From NCBI RefSeq assembly GCF_007989625.1, contig NZ_BJUK01000012.1, positions 1 through 64,000 on the forward strand: 64,000 bases of DNA, in the 5' to 3' direction. A program made the translations under genes and the position numbers. This document shows, piece after piece, positions 51,771 through 60,907 of this stretch. This stretch comes from Bisbaumannia pacifica (GTDB lineage Bacteria; Pseudomonadota; Gammaproteobacteria; Pseudomonadales; Halomonadaceae). Under the pieces are notes generated by a model. That model was given only the letters and a program-made list of their open reading frames with translations, searched no databases and was not told where the DNA came from. Numbering within the stretch: position 1 is the first letter of the stretch; every line of letters starts with the position of its first letter.

Positions 51771-53048
51771 ATGCCTCAACTCACCCCGGACGAGCCCCTG
51801 GTGATCATCGGTAACGGCATGGCCGGCCACCGGCTGGTGGAGGCCCTGCTCAAGCGGATGAATCGGCCGACACGCATCATCGTGCTGGGCGAGGAGACCG
51901 TCCCGGCCTACAACCGCATCCTGCTCTCCCCTTGGCTGGCCGGCGAGATGGCCCGCGACGCCCTGACCCTGCGCGACGCCGGCTGGTACGCCGACCAGGG
52001 CATCGAACTGCTCCTCGGCGAGCGCGTCACCGATATCGACCGCCGGGCCCGGCGCCTGACCACCGACGCGGGACGCACCCTCGACTATGGCCGCCTGGTG
52101 CTGGCCACCGGCTCGCGGCCGGCCATGCCGGCGGTGCCCGGCATCGAGCTGGCGGGGGTGCACGGCTTCCGCGACCTGGACGATGCCGAGGCGCTGATGG
52201 CCGCCGCCGAGGCCGGCGCCGAGACCCTGGTGGTAGGGGGTGGCCTGCTGGGCCTGGAGGCCGCCGAGGGCATGCGCAAGCGCGGCGCCCGGGCCGGCGT
52301 GCTGCAGCGCGCCGGCCGGCTGATGAACCGCCAGCTCGACGCCACCGCCGCCGCCCTGCTGGAGCACGAGCTTCGCGGCCGCGGCCTCGCGATCCATACC
52401 GGCGCGCGCCTGGCATGGCTGGAGGACGACGGCCGTGGCCGGGTGGCGGCGGTGCACCTAGAGGACGGGCGCCGGCTGCCCGCCGACTGCGTGGTGATCG
52501 CCGCCGGCATCACCCCGAATACCCAACTGGGCGAGGCCGCCGGCCTGGCCATGGGCCGCGCCATCCGGGTGGACGCGACCCTCACCAGCTCCGACCCGCG
52601 TATCCATGCCCTCGGCGAATGCTGCGAGTTCGCCGGCCACACCTATGGCCTGGTGGAACCGATCTGGCGCCAGGTGGAGGTGCTGGCCGCGCGCCTGTGC
52701 GGCGAGACCACGCCCGGCTACCGGGAGGCCGCGACCGCCACCAAGCTCAAGGTCAGCGGCATCGCCCTCTACGCCTTCGGCCCCATTGACCCCGACGCCG
52801 ACCACGAGGTGTTGGTCTACCACGACCCCGACCAGGGCGACTACCGCCGGCTACTGCTGCGCGACGGCCGCCTAGAGGGCGCGGTGCTCTATGGCGATAC
52901 CGCCATGGGCCCCTGGTACTTCGCCCAGGCCGGCCGCGACCTCGGCGCCTGCCGCCCGGCCCTGCTACTCGGCGCGGCCGATGCCGACGCCCTGCTCGAC
53001 ACCCCGTCATCCGCTTCAACGTCCCGCCCCGTGAAGGAGGCCGCATAA
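51771..53048 (+). CDS. FAD/NAD(P)H-dependent reductase of the nitrate reductase system
   Basis: 425 residues with two dinucleotide-binding folds (LVIIGNGMAGHRLVE at the N terminus; TLVVGGGLLGLEAAEGMRK near 150), as in NADH:nitrate reductase electron-transfer proteins (NasC of Klebsiella, NasB of Bacillus). It is paralogous to the N-terminal half of NirB encoded next, even in DNA sequence around the first motif. It probably feeds electrons to NasA, which has the BFD-like domain. GGAG precedes the ATG; the start lies one base-pair gap before nirB. Confidence 0.88.
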   Translation: MPQLTPDEPLVIIGNGMAGHRLVEALLKRMNRPTRIIVLGEETVPAYNRILLSPWLAGEMARDALTLRDAGWYADQGIELLLGERVTDIDRRARRLTTDAGRTLDYGRLVLATGSRPAMPAVPGIELAGVHGFRDLDDAEALMAAAEAGAETLVVGGGLLGLEAAEGMRKRGARAGVLQRAGRLMNRQLDATAAALLEHELRGRGLAIHTGARLAWLEDDGRGRVAAVHLEDGRRLPADCVVIAAGITPNTQLGEAAGLAMGRAIRVDATLTSSDPRIHALGECCEFAGHTYGLVEPIWRQVEVLAARLCGETTPGYREAATATKLKVSGIALYAFGPIDPDADHEVLVYHDPDQGDYRRLLLRDGRLEGAVLYGDTAMGPWYFAQAGRDLGACRPALLLGAADADALLDTPSSASTSRPVKEAA

Positions 53049-53049
53049 C

Positions 53050-55569
53050 ATGTCCACGCAACAGCCATTGATCATCATCGGTAACGGCATGGTCGGCCAC
53101 CACCTGGTCGAGCAACTCATCGAGCGCGGCGCCCATCGGCGCTACGCCATCACCGTGTTCGGCGAGGAGCGTCACCTGGCCTATGATCGGGTGCACCTCT
53201 CCGAGTACTTCGCCGGCCGCGACGCCGAGTCGCTGGCCCTCTCCACAGCGGACTACTATGCCGAGCACGGCATCGAACTGCGCCTCGACGAGGCCGTCAT
53301 CGCCATCAACCGCGACACGGGCGAGGTGGTCACCCCCCGGGGCCGCTACCCCTACCACCGCCTGGTGCTGGCTACCGGCTCCACCCCCTTCGTGCCGCCG
53401 ATTCCCGGCAACGACCGCGAGGGCTGCCTGGTCTACCGCACCCTGGATGACCTCGACGCCATCCGCGCCACCGCCGAGAACGCCGCCACCGGCGTGGTGG
53501 TGGGCGGCGGCCTGCTCGGTCTGGAGGCGGCCAACGCCCTGCGCGGCCTGGATCTCGACACCGCCGTGGTCGAGTTCGCCCCCAGGCTGATGCCCATGCA
53601 GGTCGACGCCGAGGGCGGCGAACTGCTGCGCGAGAAGATCGAGGCGCTGGGCGTGCAGGTGCTCACCGAGCGCGCCACCCAGCGCATCGAGGACGGCGAG
53701 GCCGGTCGCCATCGCATGGTGTTCCAGGACGACAAGGTGCTGGAGGCCGACCTGATCGTCTTCTCCGCCGGTATCCGCCCCCGGGACGCGCTGGCCCGCG
53801 GCAGCGCCCTGGAGATCGGCGAACGCGGCGGCGTGGTGATCGACGACCGCTGCCTGACCAGCGACCCGGCGATCCTCGCCGTCGGCGAGGTGGCGCTGTG
53901 GAACAACAGCATCTTCGGCCTGGTGGCCCCCGGCTACCAGATGGCCCGGGCCGCCGCCGACACCCTGATGGCCGATGCCCTCGATCGCGCCCCCGAGACC
54001 TTCGGCGGCGCCGATATGAGCACCAAGCTCAAGCTGCTCGGCGTCGACGTGGGCGCCATCGGCGACGCCCATGGCACCCAGCACCCCGGCGCGCGGATGT
54101 TCCGCTACCTGGACCAGATCAAGCAGGAGTACCGCAAGCTGGTGGTCTCCGGCGACGGCAAGAGACTGCTCGGCGCCATGCTGGTGGGCGACAACGGCTA
54201 TTATGACACCCTGATGCAGTACTACGCGGGCGGCATCGAGCTACCCCAGGACCCCGCCGCGCTGATCCTGCCCTCCAGCGACGGCGCCCCGGCGCTGGGC
54301 CCCGACGCCCTGCCCGACAGCGCCATGATCTGCTCCTGCCATAACGTCACCAAGGGCGACGTCTGCGCCTCCATCGACGCCGGCGCCTGCGACCTCGCCA
54401 CGGTCAAGGACTCCACCCGCGCCAGCACCGGCTGCGGCGGCTGCGCGGCCCTGCTCAAGAGCGTGGTCGACCATGAATTGGAGAGCCGTGGCGTCGAGGT
54501 GGACCGCTCGCTCTGCGAGCACTTCGCCCATACCCGCCAGGAGCTCTACGACATCGTCCGCGTCGAGGGCATCAAGACCTTCGGCGAGCTGATGGAGAAG
54601 CACGGCAATCCCGAGACCCATCGCCTGGGCTGCGATATCTGCAAGCCGGCGGTGGCCTCGATCCTCGCCTCCTGCTTCAACGAGCCGATCACCGACGCGG
54701 CGCATATCCCGCTGCAGGACACCAACGACACCTTTATGGCCAATATGCAGAAGAACGGCACCTATTCGGTGGTGCCGCGCATCGCCGGCGGGGAGATCAC
54801 CCCGGACAAGCTAGTGGTGCTGGGCCAGGTGGCGCAGAAGTACGAGCTCTACACCAAGGTCACCGGCGGCCAGCGCATCGACCTGTTCGGCGCCCGCCTG
54901 GAGGACCTGCCGGCGATCTGGGGCGAGCTGATCGAGGCGGGCTTCGAGACCGGCCACGCCTACGGCAAGTCGCTGCGCACCGTGAAGTCCTGCGTCGGAA
55001 GCACCTGGTGCCGCTACGGCGTGGACGACAGCGTGGGCATGGCGATCCGCCTCGAGCATCGCTACAAGGGCCTGCGCTCGCCCCACAAGATCAAGCTCGC
55101 CGTCTCTGGCTGTACCCGCGAGTGTGCCGAGGCCCAGAGCAAGGACATCGGCGTGATCGCCACCGAGCACGGCTGGAACCTCTATGTCTGCGGCAACGGC
55201 GGCATGCGCCCGCGCCATGCCGAGCTGTTCGCCACCGACCTGGACGACGAGGCACTGATCCGCACCATCGACCGGGTGCTGATGTTCTACGTGCGCACCG
55301 CCGACCGCCTGCAGCGCACCTCGGTGTGGCGCGAGAACCTCGAGGGCGGCCTCGACTACCTCAAGGCGGTGATCCTGGAGGACAGCTTAGGGATAGGCGA
55401 GGAGCTGGAGCGCCAGATGCAGGCGGTGGTGGACACCTACGCGTGCGAATGGGCCAACGCCATCCAGGATCCGGAGAAGCTCAAGCGCTTCAGAAGCTTC
55501 GTCAACGACAGCCGCCCGGACCCGGACATCATCATGACCAGCGAGCGCGGCCAGTTAAGGCCCGCCTAG
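53050..55569 (+). CDS. nirB: Nitrite reductase [NAD(P)H] large subunit
   Basis: 839 residues; cytoplasmic sirohaem enzyme reducing nitrite to ammonium. FAD/NAD domain (LIIIGNGMVGHHLVE; GVVVGGGLLGLEAAN), BFD-like [2Fe-2S] (CSCHNVTKGDVC, STGCGGC, CDICKPAV), then the sirohaem/[4Fe-4S] half with CVGSTWCRYG (about residue 647) and CTRECAEAQSKD. AAGGAGG precedes the ATG. It is second in an operon with the FAD reductase and nirD. Sirohaem supply depends in part on the methyltransferase at 45785. Confidence 0.96.
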   Translation: MSTQQPLIIIGNGMVGHHLVEQLIERGAHRRYAITVFGEERHLAYDRVHLSEYFAGRDAESLALSTADYYAEHGIELRLDEAVIAINRDTGEVVTPRGRYPYHRLVLATGSTPFVPPIPGNDREGCLVYRTLDDLDAIRATAENAATGVVVGGGLLGLEAANALRGLDLDTAVVEFAPRLMPMQVDAEGGELLREKIEALGVQVLTERATQRIEDGEAGRHRMVFQDDKVLEADLIVFSAGIRPRDALARGSALEIGERGGVVIDDRCLTSDPAILAVGEVALWNNSIFGLVAPGYQMARAAADTLMADALDRAPETFGGADMSTKLKLLGVDVGAIGDAHGTQHPGARMFRYLDQIKQEYRKLVVSGDGKRLLGAMLVGDNGYYDTLMQYYAGGIELPQDPAALILPSSDGAPALGPDALPDSAMICSCHNVTKGDVCASIDAGACDLATVKDSTRASTGCGGCAALLKSVVDHELESRGVEVDRSLCEHFAHTRQELYDIVRVEGIKTFGELMEKHGNPETHRLGCDICKPAVASILASCFNEPITDAAHIPLQDTNDTFMANMQKNGTYSVVPRIAGGEITPDKLVVLGQVAQKYELYTKVTGGQRIDLFGARLEDLPAIWGELIEAGFETGHAYGKSLRTVKSCVGSTWCRYGVDDSVGMAIRLEHRYKGLRSPHKIKLAVSGCTRECAEAQSKDIGVIATEHGWNLYVCGNGGMRPRHAELFATDLDDEALIRTIDRVLMFYVRTADRLQRTSVWRENLEGGLDYLKAVILEDSLGIGEELERQMQAVVDTYACEWANAIQDPEKLKRFRSFVNDSRPDPDIIMTSERGQLRPA

Positions 55570-55615
55570 AGAATGGCGCCCCAGAAGCCCTCACCCCGGA
55601 CAATGGAGACTCCCC

Positions 55616-56032
55616 ATGACTACCGCCACCGCCCTGAAACACGAGACTGAGATGACCTGGCAAGCCCTATGTCGCCGCGCCGACCTGGTGCCCTTCTCCG
55701 GCGTCGCCGCCTGGATCGAGACCGCCGAGGGCCCGGCCCAGGTGGCGCTCTTCTACCTTCCATGCGACCCGGCTACGACAGGCGGCCCGAACACGCCGCA
55801 GCCGGGCCACGAGCAGACGCTCTATGCCCTGGATAACCACGACCCCTTCTCCGGGGCCAATGTGATCGCCCGGGGCATCGTCGGCGACCTCCAGGGCGAC
55901 CCCGTCGTCGCCTCGCCCCTCTACAAGCAGCACTTCCGCCTCACCGACGGCCAGTGCCTGGAGGACGACGCCGTCAAGCTGCGCACCTGGGCGGTGCGCC
56001 TGGACGGCGAGCGGGTGCTAATCCAGGCCTGA
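55616..56032 (+). CDS. nirD: Nitrite reductase small subunit
   Basis: 138 residues; Rieske-like fold without the Cys/His cluster ligands, as is normal for NirD. ENLCP-type start is replaced by ALCRRADLVPFSGVAAW; NHDPFSGANVIARGIVGD and SPLYKQHFRL are family hallmarks. An insertion (about residues 50-62, CDPATTGGPNTPQPG) is slightly longer than usual. It lies 46 bp after nirB on the same strand and completes the nitrite reductase. Confidence 0.93.
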   Translation: MTTATALKHETEMTWQALCRRADLVPFSGVAAWIETAEGPAQVALFYLPCDPATTGGPNTPQPGHEQTLYALDNHDPFSGANVIARGIVGDLQGDPVVASPLYKQHFRLTDGQCLEDDAVKLRTWAVRLDGERVLIQA

Positions 56033-56043
56033 AGGGCCTGCCC

Positions 56044-56754
56044 TCAGGCGCCGAAGAGCCGCCAAACCAGCGGCAGGAAGAGCGCGGTAAAGACTCCGGT
56101 CAGGCTCATGCCCAGGGAGGCGAAGGCACCGGCCGTGGGGCCGAGTTCGAAGGCGCGGACGGTACCGATGGCGTGGCCGTTCACACCCAGGGTAAAGCCG
56201 ATCAGGCGCGGGTCGCGAATACCGAGCAGGCGCGCCAGCCAGCTCACGAAGAGGGTCGCCATGACCCCGGTGATCAGCAGGCCGCCCAGCATCAGCGATA
56301 GCGAGCCGCCGATCTGCTCCTGGATGCCGATGGCCAGGGGCGCGGTGACCGACTTCGGCGCCAGGGAGGCCAGCACCGCGGGCGGCGCCCCCAGCAGCCA
56401 GGCGATCGCCACGGCATAGCACGCCGCCAGCGCGGCGGCGAGCGGCAGGCAGCAGAGGATCGGCTTCCACAGGGCGAAGATCGACTGGCGCTGCTGGTAG
56501 AGGGGCACTGCCAAGGCCACGGTGGCAGGCCCCAGCAGCAGGGTCAGCCAGACGATATCGCGCTGGTAATCACGGTACGGGATGCCCAGCAGCCAGAGGC
56601 CGGTGGCGATCAGCAGCGCCCCGATCAGCACCGCCGGACACCAGCTTGGCCGGCCGAGCCGCTCGAACAGCCGGACGCCGCCGAGATAGGCGGCCAGGGT
56701 CAGGGCAATGGCCAGGATGGGGCCATTCGGTATCGACGCCTGCCAGCCGCTCAT
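56044..56754 (-). CDS. LrgB/CidB-family membrane protein
   Basis: 236 residues, about seven membrane helices. The family motif APKSVTAPLAIGIQEQIGGSLSL and the C-terminal GVNGHAIGTVRAFELGPTAGAFASL are intact. With the small LrgA-like protein (four-base overlap, ATGA) it forms the holin/antiholin-like or organic-acid/glycolate carrier pair seen in bacteria (YohK/YohJ in E. coli). The role here is not determined. It is convergent with nirD, only 11 bp apart. Confidence 0.9.
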   Translation of the reverse strand: MSGWQASIPNGPILAIALTLAAYLGGVRLFERLGRPSWCPAVLIGALLIATGLWLLGIPYRDYQRDIVWLTLLLGPATVALAVPLYQQRQSIFALWKPILCCLPLAAALAACYAVAIAWLLGAPPAVLASLAPKSVTAPLAIGIQEQIGGSLSLMLGGLLITGVMATLFVSWLARLLGIRDPRLIGFTLGVNGHAIGTVRAFELGPTAGAFASLGMSLTGVFTALFLPLVWRLFGA

Positions 56755-57128
56755 GGCCGTGGCTCCTGCGTCTCGCTACTCACCAGATCCCCCGGCATAA
56801 AGCGCTGCATCAGCCAGAGGGTAGTCAACACGCTGAGAAAGGTGCCCAGAACCAGGGCGAGCATCACCGCCGTCCAGTGGCCGGCGAACTCGTCGATCAC
56901 GAAGAACACCCCCACCACCCCGGGCATGATCAGCATGGCGAGCTGCCCGATCAATGCCTGACTCGCCGTGGCCACGCTCTCGTTGAGTCGCCGCGTCACC
57001 AGCAGCCAGACCAGCAGCAACAGCAGCCCGGCCATGGCGTGGGAGACCGGCAGCGACAGCCACTCGACGGCCGCTTGCCCCAGCAGTTGGAACCCGAGTA
57101 GCCACAGGAACCCGCGTAACAGTGTCAT
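56751..57128 (-). CDS. LrgA/CidA-family membrane protein
   Basis: 125 residues with four membrane helices; the family core LPVSHAMAGLLLLLVWLL and MPGVVGVFFVIDEFAGHW is present. It is the first gene of the pair with the LrgB-like protein. Its possible relations are YohJ-type carriers or holin-like proteins; sequence does not separate these. A GC hairpin at 57158-57184 lies between it and the upstream MFS gene. Confidence 0.88.
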   Translation of the reverse strand: MTLLRGFLWLLGFQLLGQAAVEWLSLPVSHAMAGLLLLLVWLLVTRRLNESVATASQALIGQLAMLIMPGVVGVFFVIDEFAGHWTAVMLALVLGTFLSVLTTLWLMQRFMPGDLVSSETQEPRP

Positions 57129-57157
57129 GCCATCTCCAGAATACGACGATAGAGGGA

Positions 57158-57184
57158 GCCTGCTGCGGGGTGACGACAGCAGGC
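57158..57184 (-). terminator. Hairpin between the MFS gene and lrgA
   Basis: Eight-bp perfect arms (57158-57165 and 57177-57184) with an 11-base loop, no U tract. It may end the MFS transcript. Confidence 0.35.
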
Positions 57185-57237
57185 CGTGACGCCAATCGCC
57201 ACTAAGGTTACCACGCTATCATTATCGCGAGACGACG

Positions 57238-58407
57238 CTATCCGCTCAGGACACGCTCCTCCTGGCCGGCCCGAGATCGGGGCCCCTGGAGGCGCCAAGC
57301 CGCAATCAGCGCACTCACCAACACCGCCGCCCCGAAGAGCGTCAGCGCCAGCGCGTGCCCGAGAGCATCGATCAGGGCCCCGGTGGCGATCACGGGAAGA
57401 CTGAAGCCGAGATAGGCCATCAGGAAATAGCCGGCACTGGCCCGGGGCTTGTCTTCCCCGGCCGCCTCGAGCACCCCGCTCAGGCCGCCGAGATAGACGA
57501 AGCCATAACAGGCGCTGCTCGCCACGACGGTGCCCAGTAGCACGGCACTCAGCCTCCCCTGCACGGCGCCCCAGGCGATCAGCGCATAGCCCAGGGGCAG
57601 GATAAGCAGGCCGACCCGGGTCGCGACCCGCGGCGACAGCCTGCGCGCCAGCGGCTGGAACAGCACGCCACAGCTACAGATACCGAAGGTCGCGAAGCCG
57701 GTCCAGCCCGACAGCCCATGTCCGGCCAGGGCCGACGGCAGGATCGCGATCACCAGCCCCACGGTGGCCCAGGCCGTGAGGATCGCCAACCCATAGCCGA
57801 AGGCACCGGGCGGATAGGCCGGCAGGCGCAGCATCCCGCCTCCATCGCCCCTGGGCGCCTCATCCTTCAGCGATAACACCAGCGCCAGTGCCAGGGTGGC
57901 CGCTCCCAGATACCAGCCCAGGCTGGGTGGCGTCAGGCTCGGCGAATGCAGTACGAACAGGCTGGTAAAGGCCGCACCGAGGCCGAAGCCGAGCGCCGTG
58001 CTCGCCGTTACCCAGGTGGTCGGCCTCCGGCTATCCTCACCCGCGAAGAAGGTGAGCATGTATGCCGGCGCCACGGCCGAGGTCAGCGCCGTACCGATCC
58101 CCAGCAGGAAGCGGGCGATGCCCAGGGAGAGGAGTCCCGGGGCGACGAGCGTCAGGGTCGTGGCCACCAGGCACAGCAACAGCGCGAGGAGGATCGGCAG
58201 ACGCCTCCCCAAGCGTTCGACGAGCCCGCTCAAGGCCAGCAGCACCGGCAAGACGCCGAGCACATAACAGGCGAAGGCCAGGGTCGTGGCGCCGACGCCG
58301 ACCCCATCCCGGGTCGCCAGGGCGGCATAGAGTGGGGCCTGAAGATTCACCGCCGTGGTGATCATGCACAGGGCGAAGGCGAGACGGAGGGCGGGAATTC
58401 GATGCAT
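57238..58407 (-). CDS. MFS transporter
   Basis: 389 residues, about 12 membrane helices. The loop between helices 2 and 3 (GLVERLGRRLP) is the MFS motif. Similar proteins are called YbfB/YjiJ or multidrug-type transporters; the substrate is unknown. I chose the ATG at 58407 because AGGA lies upstream and conservation begins at ALRLAFALCM. It is divergent from the remnant of a MocR regulator, which was probably its regulator. Confidence 0.85.
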   Translation of the reverse strand: MHRIPALRLAFALCMITTAVNLQAPLYAALATRDGVGVGATTLAFACYVLGVLPVLLALSGLVERLGRRLPILLALLLCLVATTLTLVAPGLLSLGIARFLLGIGTALTSAVAPAYMLTFFAGEDSRRPTTWVTASTALGFGLGAAFTSLFVLHSPSLTPPSLGWYLGAATLALALVLSLKDEAPRGDGGGMLRLPAYPPGAFGYGLAILTAWATVGLVIAILPSALAGHGLSGWTGFATFGICSCGVLFQPLARRLSPRVATRVGLLILPLGYALIAWGAVQGRLSAVLLGTVVASSACYGFVYLGGLSGVLEAAGEDKPRASAGYFLMAYLGFSLPVIATGALIDALGHALALTLFGAAVLVSALIAAWRLQGPRSRAGQEERVLSG

Positions 58408-58552
58408 GGAGACGCTTCCTGTCGGGCGGTCATCGGTGATCATGCCTGATGGCATGGCGTCTCAAGCTCGCATCGCCAGCGAGCCGCGGTAAGGTACACT
58501 TCCCAGGATTAACACGGCACTGTTCCGGCGTTTTCCCGAACGGTTGGATGCA

Positions 58553-58822
58553 ATGGAGACTTTCCTGCCAATGAAGCTTTGCCTCGACAGGCACTCGAGC
58601 ACCCCCATCGTCCAGCAACTGGTGGATGGCATTCGTGACTGGATCGAGCGCCACGGTGCCGCGGATGGCCGGCGGCTGCCCTCGATCCGACGCCTGTCGC
58701 CGGGCGATGTCTTCTTTCCCCAAGGCGCCGCCTCCCCCTGGTTACGCCTCAACGTGGCCTATACCAACGATCCCCGGGCTATCAGGTTCCTCACCGACCC
58801 AACGAGTGCATGCCTTGATTGA
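58553..58822 (+). pseudogene. Remnant of a MocR-type (GntR-aminotransferase) regulator with a large internal deletion
   Basis: A short frame of 89 codons. The first part, TPIVQQLVDGIRDWIERHG to RLPSIRRLS, is the start of a GntR helix-turn-helix. It is joined directly to PGDVFFPQGAASPWLRLNVAY, which is the C-terminal end of the aminotransferase-like domain of the same family. About 350 central residues are missing without a stop or frame change at the joint. It is divergent from the MFS gene, as MocR regulators usually are. Expression as a tiny protein is possible but function unlikely. Confidence 0.75.
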
Positions 58823-58913
58823 TGTGACCGCCAGGCCACCGACCTGGCACTGGCCATCGGACGATGCGACAGCCGCCTACCGATACCGTCACTCTGGGCC
58901 CCCTCTCGCCGGC

Positions 58914-59921
58914 TCACCCGCGACGAGGCCTGGATGCCGCCTCAGGTAACGAACGCTCGACGAAGACCCAGGCCGGCAGTGGCGCGCGCTTCAGCCAGGG
59001 CAGTCGGGCCAGCAGGGCGATGACCAGCAGCGCGAAGCCAAGGCGTGCCCACAGCAGGCCGGAGAGGTCCGCCCCCATCAGCATGATCAACAGCGTGTCC
59101 TCGATCAGGCTGTGGCAAAGCCCCAGAAAGCAGAGAGTAAGCACGATGTCACGGGGCGCCAGGCGGCCCGAATGTGCCTCGCGCAGCAGCAGGCCGGCAC
59201 CGAAGCTGAGCCCCAGTGTCATGCCGATCACGGTGATATTCGCCGCCGCCGGACCGATCCCCAGCAGCCGCAGTAGCGGGTAGAGGAGCCTGTGAACCAG
59301 GCGCTCGATACCCAGCCAGCGCAGCAGGTTCAACAGCGCCATCAGCACCAGGATCACCACGAAGATCATGGCCAACGTCATGGCCTGATCCTGTAGCCAG
59401 GCTACCAGGGTGGCGTCCCGCGGCGATGGCGCCCAGACGACATGGTTGGCATGTTGCAGCCAATCGCCGAGTGTATGGCTGATGTGCAGTACCCAGCCGA
59501 GCACCCAGGCACCACCAACCCGCAGCAGCAACGTCAGCCACCAGGGCACGCCGGCCTTGCGAGCCACGGCGCCCTCCACCGGCAGCGAGTGGCCCACGGC
59601 CATCAGCGCCCCCAGCACCGTGACCTGCGCCACGGTGAGCGGCGTGTCTCGCGTGATCTCGAAGAAGATGACCAGGCCGGTATAGATATTGGTCAGCAGA
59701 GTCGCGGCCCATACCATACTCAGCGGCTCCGGTAGCCCAAGTGGCGACATCAAGGGCGATAACCATGCGCCCAGCCATTCGGTCATGCCTAGCATCTCGA
59801 GCGCCTTGACCGTCACCAACGCTGGCACCATCACCTTGAGCAGGGCCAGATAGGCGCCCCAGGCCTCACGCAGGAGTCGAACCGTCGATCTGGTGTAGCG
59901 CGAGTCAAAATGTCCTGCCAT
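58914..59921 (-). CDS. Nucleoside-recognition (GATE) domain membrane protein
   Basis: 335 residues with about eight membrane helices and two gate-type repeats (LLTNIYTGLVIFFEI; GPAAANITVIGMTLGLSFGAGLLL). The family includes spore maturation proteins and putative nucleoside or ferrous-iron related transport gates; the function here is unknown. The ATG at 59921 is divergent from an Lrp-family regulator with a 133-bp gap, so the regulator may control it. Confidence 0.8.
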   Translation of the reverse strand: MAGHFDSRYTRSTVRLLREAWGAYLALLKVMVPALVTVKALEMLGMTEWLGAWLSPLMSPLGLPEPLSMVWAATLLTNIYTGLVIFFEITRDTPLTVAQVTVLGALMAVGHSLPVEGAVARKAGVPWWLTLLLRVGGAWVLGWVLHISHTLGDWLQHANHVVWAPSPRDATLVAWLQDQAMTLAMIFVVILVLMALLNLLRWLGIERLVHRLLYPLLRLLGIGPAAANITVIGMTLGLSFGAGLLLREAHSGRLAPRDIVLTLCFLGLCHSLIEDTLLIMLMGADLSGLLWARLGFALLVIALLARLPWLKRAPLPAWVFVERSLPEAASRPRRG

Positions 59922-60054
59922 ACCCTGCCCCTGTGTTCCCGTGGAAGCTCACAGTGCTTTACTTTACCCAGGGGCCGGACAAGGCGATGGCGTTCTCGGA
60001 CCGGAGCGAGAAGAATGTGGCCTTTCACGTTAGCTGAGGGAAATTTCCTGCACC

Positions 60055-60513
60055 ATGGACAGACTCGACTTGAGGATCCTCGATCAGTTGCAGCGCGACG
60101 CCAGCCTGACCAACCAAGCGCTGGCGGAGCGAGTCGGACTCTCCCCATCGGCCTGCCTCAAGCGTGTACGCCGCTTGAAGGCGCGGGGCGTCATTCAACG
60201 CGAAGTGGCGATCCTCGCCCCCGAGGCGCTCGGTACGAGCCTGCACATGGTGGTGGAAGTCATCATGGCGCGAGACGATAGGGCGCTCTATCGCGATTTC
60301 GTCCGGCGGGTAGAAGCGGCCCCCGAAGTCACCCAGTGCTACCAGGTGACGGGAGAAGTCGATTTCGTGTTGATCGTCAGTGTGCCCGATATGCGAGGCT
60401 ACGATCGCTTCTGTGAAAGCGTGCTCTATGCGGGTGGGGGCATGCACAAGTTCCGCACGCTGATCTCACGCAAGCGCAACAAGTTCGAGACACGCTTGCC
60501 ATTGAGCGGTTAG
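60055..60513 (+). CDS. Lrp/AsnC-family transcriptional regulator
   Basis: 152 residues. N-terminal helix-turn-helix (DLRILDQLQRDASLTNQALAERVGLSPSACLKRVRRLKARGVI) and C-terminal RAM ligand domain (VTQCYQVTGEVDFVLIVSVPDMRGYDRF). Such proteins sense amino acids or related metabolites and often control the divergent transport gene. The best candidate target is the nucleoside-recognition protein across the gap. A weak ribosome site precedes the ATG. Confidence 0.9.
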   Translation: MDRLDLRILDQLQRDASLTNQALAERVGLSPSACLKRVRRLKARGVIQREVAILAPEALGTSLHMVVEVIMARDDRALYRDFVRRVEAAPEVTQCYQVTGEVDFVLIVSVPDMRGYDRFCESVLYAGGGMHKFRTLISRKRNKFETRLPLSG

Positions 60514-60907
60514 TGCCGGCCCTCCTCCCTGGCCTCGAGAACCTCTTCCCGTCGCACCTGAAAGCGTTCCCTCCGCCTGGACGAAAGCGCGGGTATCACA
60601 GCGACCGCACGATCCTCGTCGGGCGGACTGTGAGCCCCCCTCACGCGAAGGGCCTAGCTTCCGGGTAAGCGAACACGGCTGCCATCGGCACGTATCGAGA
60701 GGCGCTAAATAACGTTGAACCCGGGTGCTGGAACTCATGAATCGGCCGGCGCATTCTAGGGTCAAAGGGGTATTCCCCGGTCATAGAGGAGGCACGTCAT
60801 ACCAGGGAAGCGGCATTGGCGCGGTGCCCTTATGACAGGCTGTCATATGACCGTAAGGTGTCACTGCCAATGTCGATCATGCCGTCAACCAAGGAGCGCT
60901 TCCAACG
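60514..60907. other. Intergenic region between the Lrp-type regulator and the PhoH-type gene
   Basis: 394 bases without a credible gene on either strand. The only clear structure is the 17-bp perfect palindrome at 60831-60847. The promoter of the PhoH-type gene should lie here, but no convincing -10/-35 pair was identified. Confidence 0.5.
60831..60847. promoter_or_regulatory. 17-bp perfect palindrome upstream of the PhoH-type gene
   Basis: TATGACAGGCTGTCATA is a perfect dyad with 8-bp arms and a one-base centre, 61 bp before the start codon. It could be an operator; the factor is unknown. Confidence 0.5.

Noticed and set aside
52753-54084. 443-codon minus-strand frame opposite nirB
   Set aside because: Shadow of nirB, with no recognisable motif or ribosome site.
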